From assembly GCA_016720585.1 (NCBI GenBank), contig JADKKH010000004.1, positions 186,001 to 250,000 of the forward strand: DNA of 64,000 nucleotides. Reading direction: 5' to 3'. Source of the DNA: Chitinophagaceae bacterium. GTDB lineage: Bacteria; Bacteroidota; Bacteroidia; Chitinophagales; Chitinophagaceae. The notes under the pieces were generated by a model, which did no database searches, was not told the origin of the DNA, and saw nothing but the letters and a program-made list of their open reading frames with translations. Positions 18,378 through 27,496 of this stretch are shown here, piece after piece. Position 1 is the first letter of the stretch; the number at the start of each line of letters is the position of its first letter. The translations under genes were made by a program, and so were the position numbers.

Positions 18378-19142
18378 ATGAGAAAACAAATTGCAGCAGC
18401 TAACTGGAAAATGAATCTTACGTATCAGCAGGGAGAAAAATTACTGGACGATATTCTTGATACCAAAATAAAATTAGCCAGCCACCAACTGACAATTTTT
18501 GCTGTTCCCTATCCCTATTTGTTACTGACCAGGAGTGAAGTAGAGGAGGGGACAAACTATTTTCCCGCCGCGCAAAACTGTCATCATAAAAAATCAGGGG
18601 CTTATACCGGTGAAATATCCGTGGAGATGCTTCACTCCCTGAATATTAAATACTGTGTGGTAGGTCACAGCGAAAGAAGAGACTATAATGGAGAAACAAA
18701 TAGCATGTTGGCGGATAAAGTGAACCTATGTTTTGAAAATTTTATTACCCCCATTTTCTGTTGCGGGGAACCGCTGCATATCCGTGAAGCCGGTTCTCAA
18801 AATGATTTTGTGGCAACACAATTGCGGGAATCACTTTTTCACCTGGAGCCCCAGGTAATAAAGAACATTATCATTGCCTATGAACCTATCTGGGCAATTG
18901 GTACCGGGAAAACTGCCAGTACAGAGCAGGCACAGGAAATTCATAAATATTTACGTTCTGTTCTGGCTAAACAATATGGTGAAGCCGTAGCGGATGAAAT
19001 TCCTATTCTCTATGGTGGCAGTGTAAAAGCAAATAATGCCAAAGAATTATTCTCTTGTCCGGATGTTGATGGCGGACTGGTTGGAGGAGCTTCTCTTGTA
19101 GCTGCTGATTTTATCGAGATCATTAAGGCGTTGAAGAAGTGA
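18378..19142 (+). CDS. tpiA: Triosephosphate isomerase
   Basis: Interconverts dihydroxyacetone phosphate and glyceraldehyde 3-phosphate. It has 254 residues, normal length. NWKMN near the N-terminus carries the substrate lysine, VVGHSERR the catalytic histidine, and AYEPIWAIGTGKTA the catalytic glutamate; LYGGSVKANN and GGLVGGASL form the phosphate site. I chose ATG 18378 because an upstream in-frame TTG would add 22 foreign residues. The stop codon overlaps the first base of a heptamer array. Confidence 0.96.
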   Translation: MRKQIAAANWKMNLTYQQGEKLLDDILDTKIKLASHQLTIFAVPYPYLLLTRSEVEEGTNYFPAAQNCHHKKSGAYTGEISVEMLHSLNIKYCVVGHSERRDYNGETNSMLADKVNLCFENFITPIFCCGEPLHIREAGSQNDFVATQLRESLFHLEPQVIKNIIIAYEPIWAIGTGKTASTEQAQEIHKYLRSVLAKQYGEAVADEIPILYGGSVKANNAKELFSCPDVDGGLVGGASLVAADFIEIIKALKK

Positions 19143-19216
19143 GTCGGGAGTCAGGAGTCGGGAGTCAGGAGTGGAGTCGGGAGTCTGGAGTCGGAAGTCA
19201 GGAGTCAGGAGTCTGG
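19142..19216. repeat. Heptamer tandem repeat AGTCNGG, copy array 2
   Basis: Ten clear heptamers (AGTCGGG, AGTCAGG, AGTCTGG) and one shortened unit start inside the tpiA stop codon. Seven is not a multiple of three, so it is not coding. It ends ~10 bases before an open frame that has lost its start codon. Confidence 0.88.
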
Positions 19217-19226
19217 ACGGGATTGA

Positions 19227-19664
19227 TTATTAATAATTAATAAATATATCTCTGCTCCATACCATATCGTAATACAACGAAAAAATCAGGTACTGCTCAG
19301 TTTTCTGAAGATCAGGGCTATTGTTAACGGGAAAGAAATTTATCCCTTACTCACCACCAAGCCTGTAGTTATTACGGTACAGGAGAATAATCCACGTATT
19401 GTTGTTACGGACGGGTATCATATAACATCCCCTTTAAAGCTGGTGTATAATGATCTGCCTGTTTATTGTTTTAAAGTAGTTTGCGCCATAAGTGACAAAC
19501 AACTGGTAGCCGGATTTTTGTTGTTGTCAGGTCTTTATTTATCCGGATTTTATACGGGTATCCTGGCGCTTAAGGTATTTAGTTTCCTGCCGGTGATCTA
19601 CCTCGTATTATTTTATTATCTCAACCGGAAAGAATTTCTCCGCTTATTACCCGTTTTGAATTAA
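19227..19664 (+). CDS. Small membrane protein of unknown function, start codon missing or unusual
   Basis: The frame is open from 19227 and reads like real protein well before the first usable start, GTG 19443. Residues such as YHIVIQRKNQVLLSFLKIR and NGKEIYPLLTTKPVVITV form a beta-rich N-terminal domain (~70 residues), then come two hydrophobic segments (FLLLSGLYLSGFY and VFSFLPVIYLVLFYY). No ATG, GTG or TTG exists in frame upstream of 19443; ATT 19236 is the only early alternative. The upstream heptamer repeat may have replaced the original start, making this a pseudogene, or translation uses a rare codon. The stop overlaps the convergent channel gene by 4 bases. No family recognised. Confidence 0.5.
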   Translation, partial: LLIINKYISAPYHIVIQRKNQVLLSFLKIRAIVNGKEIYPLLTTKPVVITVQENNPRIVVTDGYHITSPLKLVYNDLPVYCFKVVCAISDKQLVAGFLLLSGLYLSGFYTGILALKVFSFLPVIYLVLFYYLNRKEFLRLLPVLN

Positions 19665-20641
19665 GGAGCAGCCGTAACCTCATTCACTGGTAAGGGTACC
19701 AGGTTAAAATCATTTAATTTATCCACTGAAAGAATTGTTTTCAGTTTGTCGTTGCTGGGATGATACATCATATTAAACTTGGCGCCCCAGATAATTTCTG
19801 AACTTACATAGGAGGTCCGGGTTATTACATTGTTGGAAAAGACTCCATCAAATGCTTTTACATATACCATGATCTCCATGTCTGTATTAGCAATATCCTC
19901 CTTGCTGAGTCCATAAAAGGGGCTTTTATCATCAATGGGATGAACAATGGTCCAGCTTAAAGCCAGTCCATTAATTTTTGCATATTCGAGGTCCAGGTTA
20001 TAAAACTTATCCGTCAGCTTTCCATTTTCTTCATTGGTAATGGACAAGGTCAATTTTACTTCAACATCCGAGAGGCTATTATTTTTATACGGCGACAGGC
20101 GAAACATAAGAGCGGTACCGTCTTTAAAGGGTGCAATCAGGGCGTTGTTGCTGAATTTCAAAAACGCCTGTGGGCGGGAGAATCGTCCGTAAAACAGGCC
20201 GGTAGCAATGGCAAAGCTTAATAAACCCAGAAAAGCTTCAAATGTTGAAACTGCGCTGGCCATAAAACCGGAGGGGCTGATACGGCCATATCCAACTGTG
20301 GTGAATGTCTGTGCACTGAAGAAAAAAACTTCGGTAAAATTTTTCAGGGGAGAACCGGTATTTACACCGGAGAGGTGATGAATTCCGATCAGGTAATAAA
20401 TACCGGCGAAAATAAGGTTGATCAATATGTAAATAAGGAATAGCAGCAATAAGAACCGGCCCATCTTCATACCCAGCATGGTATGGTACCAGCTGTAACG
20501 GTCGAGTATGCCCACCCCCCGCTTGATTACATTGGGCTGGCCATTCCTGTTAATAAACCGGCCACCGGTGCTGGTACTGTTGGTGCCAAAACCGGTGTTT
20601 TCTTCAGACTTTAAATTGCGAAACCTTTTTAATAATGCCAT
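19661..20641 (-). CDS. Inward-rectifier potassium channel (KirBac type)
   Basis: A 326-residue inner-membrane channel. An N-terminal slide region (SWYHTMLGMKM) is followed by an outer helix, then the pore with selectivity filter TVGYG, an inner helix, and a C-terminal immunoglobulin-like cytoplasmic domain of ~190 residues (FMFRLSPYKNN-like start, then FDGVFSNNVITRTSY). This order is diagnostic for KirBac. I prefer ATG 20641 (MALLKRF) to an upstream TTG, whose extra 43 residues have no counterpart in the family. It is divergent from the neighbouring glycosyltransferase. Confidence 0.93.
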   Translation of the reverse strand: MALLKRFRNLKSEENTGFGTNSTSTGGRFINRNGQPNVIKRGVGILDRYSWYHTMLGMKMGRFLLLLFLIYILINLIFAGIYYLIGIHHLSGVNTGSPLKNFTEVFFFSAQTFTTVGYGRISPSGFMASAVSTFEAFLGLLSFAIATGLFYGRFSRPQAFLKFSNNALIAPFKDGTALMFRLSPYKNNSLSDVEVKLTLSITNEENGKLTDKFYNLDLEYAKINGLALSWTIVHPIDDKSPFYGLSKEDIANTDMEIMVYVKAFDGVFSNNVITRTSYVSSEIIWGAKFNMMYHPSNDKLKTILSVDKLNDFNLVPLPVNEVTAAP

Positions 20642-20727
20642 AAACAAAAGTATAATATTTTGGTGCAAGCCGGTCTTCCGAAGGTAGATTTTGTTTGCAG
20701 TGCCGGCTGGTTTATTTTTAATCCCTG

Positions 20728-21894
20728 ATGCCCCGGAAGAAAATACTTTGGCTTTGCAGTTGGTATCCAAACAAACTGGATCATTTCAACGGTGACTTTA
20801 TTCAGCGACATGCTGCAGCGGCTGCTTTGTACAATGACATCTATGTTATTCATGTGGCTGGTGATGCTTCGGGGAAAATTACAGGAATTGAAAAAATAAT
20901 CACTCATTCTGAAGGACTCACAGAGCATATTGTTTATTACAAAAAATCATCTTCATTTCCAGGAAGGTTAATGTCACACTATCGTTGGCTCATGTTGTCC
21001 AGGCAGGCTATCAGGCAATATGTGGCTGAGCATGGCAAGCCTGACCTGGTTCATATTCATATTCCTGTTAAAGCCGGTATAACAGGTTTATGGATGAAGA
21101 GAAAGTATAAAATTCCTTATGTATTAACGGAACACTGGGGTATATATAATGATGTGGAACCCGCTAATTATAAAAGAAAATCAGTTGTATTCAAAAGGTA
21201 TACTAAAAAGATTCTTAAAGAAGCATCCTTGTTTTTAAGTGTAAGCAGGTACCTGGCAGAAGGGGTTAACCGGCTGGTAACAAAAAAAGAATTTGAAATT
21301 GTTCCCAATGTGGTTAATACAGAATTGTTTAACTACAAAAACAAAGTATTAACTTCTTTTTGTTTTATTCATGTGTCTAATATGGTGCCACTGAAAAATG
21401 CAAAAGGTATTTTAAAGGCATTTAATTTACTGCTTCTGCAAAAAAGTAACGCAACATTAGTTATGGTGGGTGATACGGATATGGCTATAAGAAATTTTGC
21501 CCGGGAACTCGGCCTGACGGAAACGCATATTTCTTTTAGGGGCGAAATCGCCTATAGCCAGGTAGCCTTAGAAATGCAGCAATCGGATTGTTTGATTGTA
21601 TTCAGTAATATCGAAAATTCTCCCTGCGTCATTGGTGAAGCATTATGTTGCGGATTACCGGTTATTGCCACTGATGTCGGGGGAATTCCTGAATTGGTGA
21701 ATGGAAATAATTCAATACGGGTTGTGCCAAAAGATGAAGAAGCACTTGCCGGTGTTATGCGGCAAATGATGGATAATTATGAAAAGTTTGACCGCAAAAA
21801 AATAGCTGAAGATGCCCAAAGCAGATTCAGTTACCCGGTTATAGGAAAAAAAATAGATGAAATTTATTCCCGTTTTGCCACTGGAAAGACTTAG
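20728..21894 (+). CDS. Glycosyltransferase family 4 protein
   Basis: A 388-residue GT-B glycosyltransferase, probably on the inner face of the membrane, moving a sugar from a nucleotide donor to an envelope glycan. The N-terminal domain has WLCSWYPNKLDHFNGDFI and LVHIHIPVKAG; the C-terminal domain has the donor-site E-x7-E-like stretch (SPCVIGEALCCGLPVIATDVGG). Donor and acceptor cannot be told, and no glycan genes sit next to it. It ends overlapping the convergent acyl-CoA-binding protein gene by 4 bases. Confidence 0.92.
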   Translation: MPRKKILWLCSWYPNKLDHFNGDFIQRHAAAAALYNDIYVIHVAGDASGKITGIEKIITHSEGLTEHIVYYKKSSSFPGRLMSHYRWLMLSRQAIRQYVAEHGKPDLVHIHIPVKAGITGLWMKRKYKIPYVLTEHWGIYNDVEPANYKRKSVVFKRYTKKILKEASLFLSVSRYLAEGVNRLVTKKEFEIVPNVVNTELFNYKNKVLTSFCFIHVSNMVPLKNAKGILKAFNLLLLQKSNATLVMVGDTDMAIRNFARELGLTETHISFRGEIAYSQVALEMQQSDCLIVFSNIENSPCVIGEALCCGLPVIATDVGGIPELVNGNNSIRVVPKDEEALAGVMRQMMDNYEKFDRKKIAEDAQSRFSYPVIGKKIDEIYSRFATGKT

Positions 21895-22148
21895 CCCTTT
21901 AGTTTTCTGATCAGATCAATATATGCCGTCATGGCCTCTGCTGATGATTTTCCTTTTAGGGCAGCCCAGGCATCATATTTGGCCCGGGCAACAAAATCAA
22001 AAGGATTGGCTGGAGGATCGGAATTTACATCGCCGATACTTCCCTGTTTATATAACGAATAAAGTTGAAGTAAAGTTTCGTTACTTGGCTTTTCACTCAG
22101 GCTTTTACTCTCTGCTGCGGCCTGTTCAAACTGTTCTTTAAGTTCCAT
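21891..22148 (-). CDS. Acyl-CoA-binding protein
   Basis: An 85-residue four-helix cytosolic protein that binds long-chain acyl-CoA. The family pattern LLQLYSLYKQGSIGDVN and FDFVARAKYDAWAALKGKS is well preserved, including the Tyr, Lys and Trp residues that hold the CoA head group. This eukaryote-like family is common in Bacteroidota. No fatty-acid genes adjoin it. Confidence 0.95.
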   Translation of the reverse strand: MELKEQFEQAAAESKSLSEKPSNETLLQLYSLYKQGSIGDVNSDPPANPFDFVARAKYDAWAALKGKSSAEAMTAYIDLIRKLKG

Positions 22149-22187
22149 TATTTTTAAATTTACAGACCCAATGTTTTTGTAAGGGGC

Positions 22188-23213
22188 TTACCGGGTCCGG
22201 GCATTGTCAATGAATATTGACTTTACATCGTTTTTATTATTAATAGTTTTGTAAAAATCTTCCAGGTATTCCACGGCTTCTTTTCGGGTCCGCTCTTTTA
22301 GCAAAGTGAAATTCATTATCAGTGAATTTATTTTTTCTTTATTTTGCCTGAAGGCATCAAAGACGGCTTCCAGCTCTTCCATTTGCCTGGGGAAGCCCCG
22401 GTACACCCGTTCGGTTACCTTTTCAGTTCCCAGCAGTTCATTGGGTTGTGCATAGCCAGCATTGACAAAACCGGAGTGGTCAAAATCATAAGGCACTACA
22501 TAAGGCAGGGCAGCCGGAATATCTTTTTCGTAAATAAGTTTGATATTATGGTTATTGGGAACCGACCAGTCTCCGTTGCTGATCATGTATTCAAATACGG
22601 CAACCATGGTCATCATGTCCCTATTGGTGCTTTCTGTCAGTATCTGTTCTTTCCCTTTTTGTATACACCCATTTCTTTTGGCCATATCATCGTCATCTTC
22701 TATCATAAAAGCATATTGGGTAAAAGGCCTCATTTTATTGCGGCTATCGATATACGTTACCCGCATTAACCTTACACGGAAACTTTTTTCTTCCAGCAGG
22801 TTATATATTTTATAGGCCAGGTATTCTTTAAGAATTAATTGCTCGTCATCTGCTTTATTGCCGCAGCCAATTACCAGTTTAAGTTTACCAAGCGATGAAA
22901 GTCTGGGAGAACCCGGGCCTTTAAATTTCAGCATCAGCGGCGGGATGGTGCAAAATTCCCTCCGGAAATGCCCCCGGGCACCCAGGGTTATTTTTTCAGT
23001 GACCACGGAACTGTCGGGAAAACGAACTGTGACGTCTGCATCCTGAAAAACGTCTATTTTTTTTTCTGTCTGCAGCGCTTTGATATCCGTAGTCAGAGAC
23101 ATTTCAATCAATGGCTCATCACTAAAGAATTTTACACTGTCGATTTTTTGTCCTGTAACGAGTTGGCTGCAAAACAACAGTACCGGTAGTATTATCCATG
23201 ATGTCTTTTTCAT
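22188..23213 (-). CDS. Secreted CotH-like protein, copy A
   Basis: A 341-residue exported protein (signal peptide ~1-22, ending VTGQ). It is paralogous throughout to the next gene upstream. Conserved blocks shared by the pair: SLTTDIKALQ, LKLVIGCG, LAYKIYNLLEEKSFRVRL, YMISNGDWSVPNNHNIK and VPYDFDHSG. The order (Y-K-I-YN, N-x-DWS, N-HN, then DFD) resembles the active-site arrangement of CotH/HipA-like atypical kinases, where the Asn/Asp residues bind metal and ATP. I infer a CotH-type fold but cannot prove it from sequence alone. The target is unknown. The gap to its paralogue is 75 bases. Confidence 0.6.
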   Translation of the reverse strand: MKKTSWIILPVLLFCSQLVTGQKIDSVKFFSDEPLIEMSLTTDIKALQTEKKIDVFQDADVTVRFPDSSVVTEKITLGARGHFRREFCTIPPLMLKFKGPGSPRLSSLGKLKLVIGCGNKADDEQLILKEYLAYKIYNLLEEKSFRVRLMRVTYIDSRNKMRPFTQYAFMIEDDDDMAKRNGCIQKGKEQILTESTNRDMMTMVAVFEYMISNGDWSVPNNHNIKLIYEKDIPAALPYVVPYDFDHSGFVNAGYAQPNELLGTEKVTERVYRGFPRQMEELEAVFDAFRQNKEKINSLIMNFTLLKERTRKEAVEYLEDFYKTINNKNDVKSIFIDNARTR

Positions 23214-23288
23214 GATCGCTAAAGTTTGAAATGTATTGTTGGTATGTAGAATATATAAATAGTTAAATTAATCTGGAAATTATCCGGA

Positions 23289-24308
23289 TTATTCTTTCCG
23301 GGCATTTAAAATGAAAACATTCTGTACCTGGGTTTTGTCGCCGATGATCTTATAGAAATCTTCTATATAGCTCGTCATTTCGCTCTTGGCTTTTGGTTTC
23401 AGTAATTCAAAATTTTTGATCAGGGAAAGGATGTTCTCTTTTTGTTTTTCAAATACAGCCAGGGTATTTTGTATCACTTCAATTTTCCTCGGAAAACCGC
23501 GGTAGATCCTTTCGGTAACGGAGGTGGCGCCCAATAATTCGTTGGGTGTTGCATAATAAGCATTCACCAGTCCGGCGTTGTCAAAATCATAGGGAACGGT
23601 CAGGCCCTTGGCGGCATTATCATCTTTTGGAAAGATCACTTTGATATTATGGTTGCCGGGTACTGACCAGTCAATATTAGCGATCATGTATTCAAATATT
23701 TCCACCTGGTTCATTTTTGCCTGGTCGGTCTCTTCTATCTGGAAGGATTGTTTTTTGCTGGCCTCGCATCCGTTCCTAGCTGCCATGTCGTCCACATCCT
23801 CAATCAGGTAAGAATATTGTGTGATCGGTTTCATTTTTCCCTTACTGTCGGTATAGGTAGCCCGCACCAATCTAACCCGGAAACTTTTTTCGTCCAGCAG
23901 GTTGTAAATTTTATAGATCAGAAACTCTTTGAGGACTAATTGTTCATCTATCTCAGAAGATCCGCAGCCCACCACCAATTTTAATCTGCTCAGTGGGTAC
24001 AGTTTTGGCGAAGTGGCATTGTGAAAATTCAGCATAATGGGTGGTATCAGGCAGTTTTCACGCCGGGATTTACCACGGGCATACATACGGATTTGTTCGG
24101 TGATAGTGGTGCCGTCTGGCAACTTGACACTTACCTGGGCGGGTTGGTAGGCTTCGACACTTTTTTTATCCTGAAGCTTTTTAATGTCTGTGGTCAGCGT
24201 CATTTCTACCAGTGCTTCGTCTTTAAAGAACTGGACACTGTCAATCGGGGATTGCGCCCTGGTAATAAAACTGTTAGCAACCAGGCAGATAAATAGAATC
24301 CATTTCAT
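23289..24308 (-). CDS. Secreted CotH-like protein, copy B
   Basis: A 339-residue paralogue of copy A in tandem, with its own signal peptide (ending ITRAQ). The blocks LVVGCGSSEIDEQLVLKEF, YKIYNLLDEKSFRVRLVRA, YMIANIDWSVPGNHNIKV and VPYDFDNAG match copy A, and NELLGATSVTERIYRGFPR is nearly invariant between them. In A the first loop reads SNGDWS, in B ANIDWS, so the Asp-Trp-Ser is the constrained part. Both are probably periplasmic or outer-surface proteins. Kinase-like activity is an inference from motif order only. Confidence 0.6.
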   Translation of the reverse strand: MKWILFICLVANSFITRAQSPIDSVQFFKDEALVEMTLTTDIKKLQDKKSVEAYQPAQVSVKLPDGTTITEQIRMYARGKSRRENCLIPPIMLNFHNATSPKLYPLSRLKLVVGCGSSEIDEQLVLKEFLIYKIYNLLDEKSFRVRLVRATYTDSKGKMKPITQYSYLIEDVDDMAARNGCEASKKQSFQIEETDQAKMNQVEIFEYMIANIDWSVPGNHNIKVIFPKDDNAAKGLTVPYDFDNAGLVNAYYATPNELLGATSVTERIYRGFPRKIEVIQNTLAVFEKQKENILSLIKNFELLKPKAKSEMTSYIEDFYKIIGDKTQVQNVFILNARKE

Positions 24309-24402
24309 TTTTTTAATTTTAGTTTATTTGGTAGTGACCTAATTTTTAGCGGAGTGGAAATTACAAAGAAAAATACAATAACTACTTACCCCACTGATTT
24401 TC

Positions 24403-26022
24403 TTATTTCATCACTTCAGGAATCACCTGGCCAATACTTCCACTGGGCATTTGAATATGCAGCATTGCAGCAAGTGTTGGCGCAATATCTGTCATATATA
24501 TTTCCCGGTTCGTTTTACCCTGTTTAATACCCCAGCCATACCAAAGAAGCGGTATATGTGCATCATAGGGATTCCATAAACCATGCGTGGTACCCGTAGC
24601 ACTTATAGCATCAATATAACCCGGTTGAAGTATAACCTGTATTTCGCCGTTACGCCTTGGGTAGTAACCGTTATTCACCATTTTTCGGATCGTGGCAGGC
24701 AGCGGTACGGTATTCAGGTCAGCCAGGGGGAAAATACGGGCAATACCGGGTTCTGAAGACAGGTAATCCACGATCCAGTTGATGACTTCTTCTTTATTCA
24801 GATTGGCTGAATCGAGTAAAGGATGATTCAGGTGCAACTGATAGTTATCATCAGCGACAATAATGGTTTTGATCTTATATTTTTCGTTCAGTGTATTATT
24901 CAACTGGCTAACCACAGTATTCAAATACACACGGCCCCCCGGTAATTTATTCTCCTGTATAAACTCTGGTACCTGGGCTACCCCATGATCGGCTGAAAGG
25001 AAAACGGTGTATTGATCTTTTCCGATCTTTTTATCCAGGAAATCCAGCAGGTTACCCAATTCTTTATCGAGCCTTAAAAAACCATCCTCAGCTTCAACAG
25101 AATTGGGACCAAAAGAATGGCCGATATAATCCGGTGAAGAATAGCTGATGGCTATAAAATCGGTAATGTTATCGGCACCCAGTTGTTCTCCCGTTATGGC
25201 TGCTTTGGCAAACTCGGATGTCAAGGTATTCCCCATCGGGGTAGTAACAATCTTTGTATAGTCTTTGCCTGCAAGACTTTTCAGATCATACGGAAATTTA
25301 GTGCCCAATGGTTTAGCCTCATATTTTTTTTCATCGTCGGTACTTTGAACGTATGTATTTGCCGGATAGAGCAGGTTCCATCCTTGCTGATAATATTTAT
25401 CAACTAATTTTTGTGCATTGAAATCACTAACCCATTTGGGCAAATCTTTCATATAATAGGTGGAAGTGATCCAGCTGCCCACCGTATTATCATACCAGTA
25501 TGCTGCATTGGCGCTATGTCCGGCCGGCAGAATTCCACCACGATCTTTAATGGCAACCCCGATCACTTTGCTTTTAAAATTGGTGGCTAATCGTAATTCA
25601 TCACAGATAGTGGTGACCAGCATATTTTTTGGACTCATCTTACCCAGGGCGGATGAATTGCCTACAGTATTTACCGATTTATCTTCGGTACAGTACACGG
25701 ACCTCATTTGTTCTTTGTCCCACCAGAAATTTCCGGTGATACCACTGATGGCCGGAACCGAGCCGGAATAAATAGCGCTATGACCACAGGCCGTAACGGT
25801 TGGCGCAAAGGGTATCATTGTATTCTCACAGCTAAAACCCTGGTTCAGCATTCTTTTAAACCCCCCGTTCTCATCATATCTGTCATAATAGCGGTAGAGA
25901 TAATCCCAGCGCATCTGGTCCACCACGATACCTACCATTAATTTGGGACGTTTGATACTTTGCTGAGCCTGTACAGAAAAGCCAATTGCCACCATCAAAA
26001 ATGCCATTAATAATCTTTGCAT
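24403..26022 (-). CDS. pafA: PafA-type alkaline phosphatase family protein
   Basis: A 539-residue exported metal-dependent phosphatase (signal peptide ~1-20, ending SVQAQ). VGIVVDQMRWDYL gives the first metal aspartate; PFAPTVTACGHSAIYSG carries the threonine nucleophile typical of PafA (serine in PhoA); SSPDYIGHSFGP and SADHGVAQVPE supply further metal ligands. PafA enzymes hydrolyse phosphate monoesters in the periplasm regardless of phosphate status. I prefer ATG 26022 to an upstream TTG, which would put a charged segment before the signal peptide. Confidence 0.92.
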   Translation of the reverse strand: MQRLLMAFLMVAIGFSVQAQQSIKRPKLMVGIVVDQMRWDYLYRYYDRYDENGGFKRMLNQGFSCENTMIPFAPTVTACGHSAIYSGSVPAISGITGNFWWDKEQMRSVYCTEDKSVNTVGNSSALGKMSPKNMLVTTICDELRLATNFKSKVIGVAIKDRGGILPAGHSANAAYWYDNTVGSWITSTYYMKDLPKWVSDFNAQKLVDKYYQQGWNLLYPANTYVQSTDDEKKYEAKPLGTKFPYDLKSLAGKDYTKIVTTPMGNTLTSEFAKAAITGEQLGADNITDFIAISYSSPDYIGHSFGPNSVEAEDGFLRLDKELGNLLDFLDKKIGKDQYTVFLSADHGVAQVPEFIQENKLPGGRVYLNTVVSQLNNTLNEKYKIKTIIVADDNYQLHLNHPLLDSANLNKEEVINWIVDYLSSEPGIARIFPLADLNTVPLPATIRKMVNNGYYPRRNGEIQVILQPGYIDAISATGTTHGLWNPYDAHIPLLWYGWGIKQGKTNREIYMTDIAPTLAAMLHIQMPSGSIGQVIPEVMK

Positions 26023-26137
26023 GAAAAAAAGTTTGGGCAAAAATAAGGTTTTGTCCCGCCTCAGGAACGATACTAATTTGTAACCATTGTCTGACGATAA
26101 TTTTGAGTCAGAGGCTGCTTTGCCCTATTTTTAAGGG

Positions 26138-26833
26138 ATGAAAACAATCGGATTGGTTGGCGGCCTTACCTGGTATTCCACAATTGATTATTACCGTTTC
26201 ATGAATCAGCAGGTAAATGAGCGGCTGGGGGGTGATGAGGCTGCTAAAATCGTCCTTAATTCAGTAAATTATGGCGAAATAAAGAAGCTCACACAGGCCG
26301 GTGATTGGAAAGGTATCTCGGCTATTATCAGCAAAGCAGCGAAAATGACGGAAGCAGCAGGAGCCGATTGCCTGCTACTTGGTGCCAATACAATGCATCA
26401 TATTGCAGAAGAAGTGGCCGCGGTCATTCAAATTCCCTTAATTCATATAGCAGATGCTACGGCAAAAGCCATTAAGGAGAAAAAAATAAAAACCGTTGGC
26501 TTGCTTGGCACGAAATATACCATGCAGTTTGATTTTTATAAAAATAAGCTGGCATCACATGGTATAACAACACTGATCCCTGATGAGTGTGGGGTAGAGG
26601 ACATCAACAAAAGTATTTATGAGGAATTGGGAAAAGGCATTTTACTTCCGGAAACAAAACAAAAATTTCTCACAATAATAAATGAATTGATTCGACAAGG
26701 CGCTGAAGGTGTGATATTGGGCTGCACCGAAATCCCTTTATTGATAAAACAGGAAGATAGCCCGGTTCCTGTTTTTGATACAACGTTACTGCACGCAATT
26801 GCGGCAGTTGATTTTGCATTGGGGCAACAATAA
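26138..26833 (+). CDS. Aspartate/glutamate racemase family protein (YgeA-like)
   Basis: A 231-residue cytosolic racemase. The start KTIGLVGGLTWYSTIDYY and the C-terminal VILGCTEIPLL with its catalytic cysteine are typical. The first catalytic position reads GANTMHH: Ala stands where classical aspartate racemases have Cys and YgeA has Thr. This points to the broad-specificity amino-acid racemase branch or a one-base mechanism. Substrate is unknown. It is a single gene divergent from pafA. Confidence 0.85.
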   Translation: MKTIGLVGGLTWYSTIDYYRFMNQQVNERLGGDEAAKIVLNSVNYGEIKKLTQAGDWKGISAIISKAAKMTEAAGADCLLLGANTMHHIAEEVAAVIQIPLIHIADATAKAIKEKKIKTVGLLGTKYTMQFDFYKNKLASHGITTLIPDECGVEDINKSIYEELGKGILLPETKQKFLTIINELIRQGAEGVILGCTEIPLLIKQEDSPVPVFDTTLLHAIAAVDFALGQQ

Positions 26834-27008
26834 AGACAATCATATATATGTCTTCTTGATAGAAAGTGGAAATGTGTATGGCGCAGATGAATTAAGAAAA
26901 TATTTTTTGTCGGAGAAACCTTAAAAAATCTTACCGTAAAAAAGTAATATGATAAGCCCTGGCCCGGAAATTGCCGGTTTATTTTCAATAAATGGGATGG
27001 CTAACAGG

Positions 27009-27443
27009 TTATTTTATAGGAGTGCAATGCTCTGACAATATCTCAACCTTTCCATTGTTTTTAATGATAGTAATACTACAACGCTGGTTGTCATTAAACG
27101 GGGAATTAAAATAGGTACCCTTTCCAGTCCAGACTGTATTAACTACAGCAACATTTCCTTCTATTTTTATGTCAAATTGCTTTCTTAAAACTGTGTCCAG
27201 TTTGTAATCGTTTGAACCGGCAGTGAGAACCACATTTTTTCTATCAAATATTCCCCCTGATTGCGTGAAATAGATATAAGATTTCGACAAAACTGAATCA
27301 ACAATTTCGACATTTTTTTCCTTCCAGCCTTTATCAAAGAGTTGAATCGCAGCCACTACTTCTTCAGTGGTCAACGTTTCTTTTTGTTGGCAGGATGGAG
27401 CAAATAGAATAATAAAAATCGTAACGAAACAGATTTTTTTCAT
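27009..27443 (-). CDS. Small lipoprotein with NTF2/SnoaL-like (DUF4440-type) domain
   Basis: A 144-residue exported lipoprotein; the signal peptide ends in the lipobox FAPSC at residue ~18. The rest (~25-140) has the helix-then-curved-sheet pattern of the DUF4440/SnoaL fold (AAIQLFDKGWKEKN, YIYFTQSGG, VAVVNTVWTGKG). These domains bind small ligands or act as accessory enzymes; no catalytic residues stand out. Start at ATG 27443 is chosen over a TTG three codons upstream. Confidence 0.75.
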   Translation of the reverse strand: MKKICFVTIFIILFAPSCQQKETLTTEEVVAAIQLFDKGWKEKNVEIVDSVLSKSYIYFTQSGGIFDRKNVVLTAGSNDYKLDTVLRKQFDIKIEGNVAVVNTVWTGKGTYFNSPFNDNQRCSITIIKNNGKVEILSEHCTPIK

Positions 27444-27496
27444 AGGCTGCAAAGTTACTCATAAAGTATAATTTCATTATTAAGAATTTGTATTAA

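Noticed and set aside
18224..19216. CRISPR-like array of short repeats
   Set aside because: Units are 7 bp in head-to-tail register with no unique spacers, and no cas gene is near.
20639..20652. TACTTTTG as a promoter for the KirBac gene
   Set aside because: It ends 3 bases before the ATG, which would put the transcription start inside the gene.
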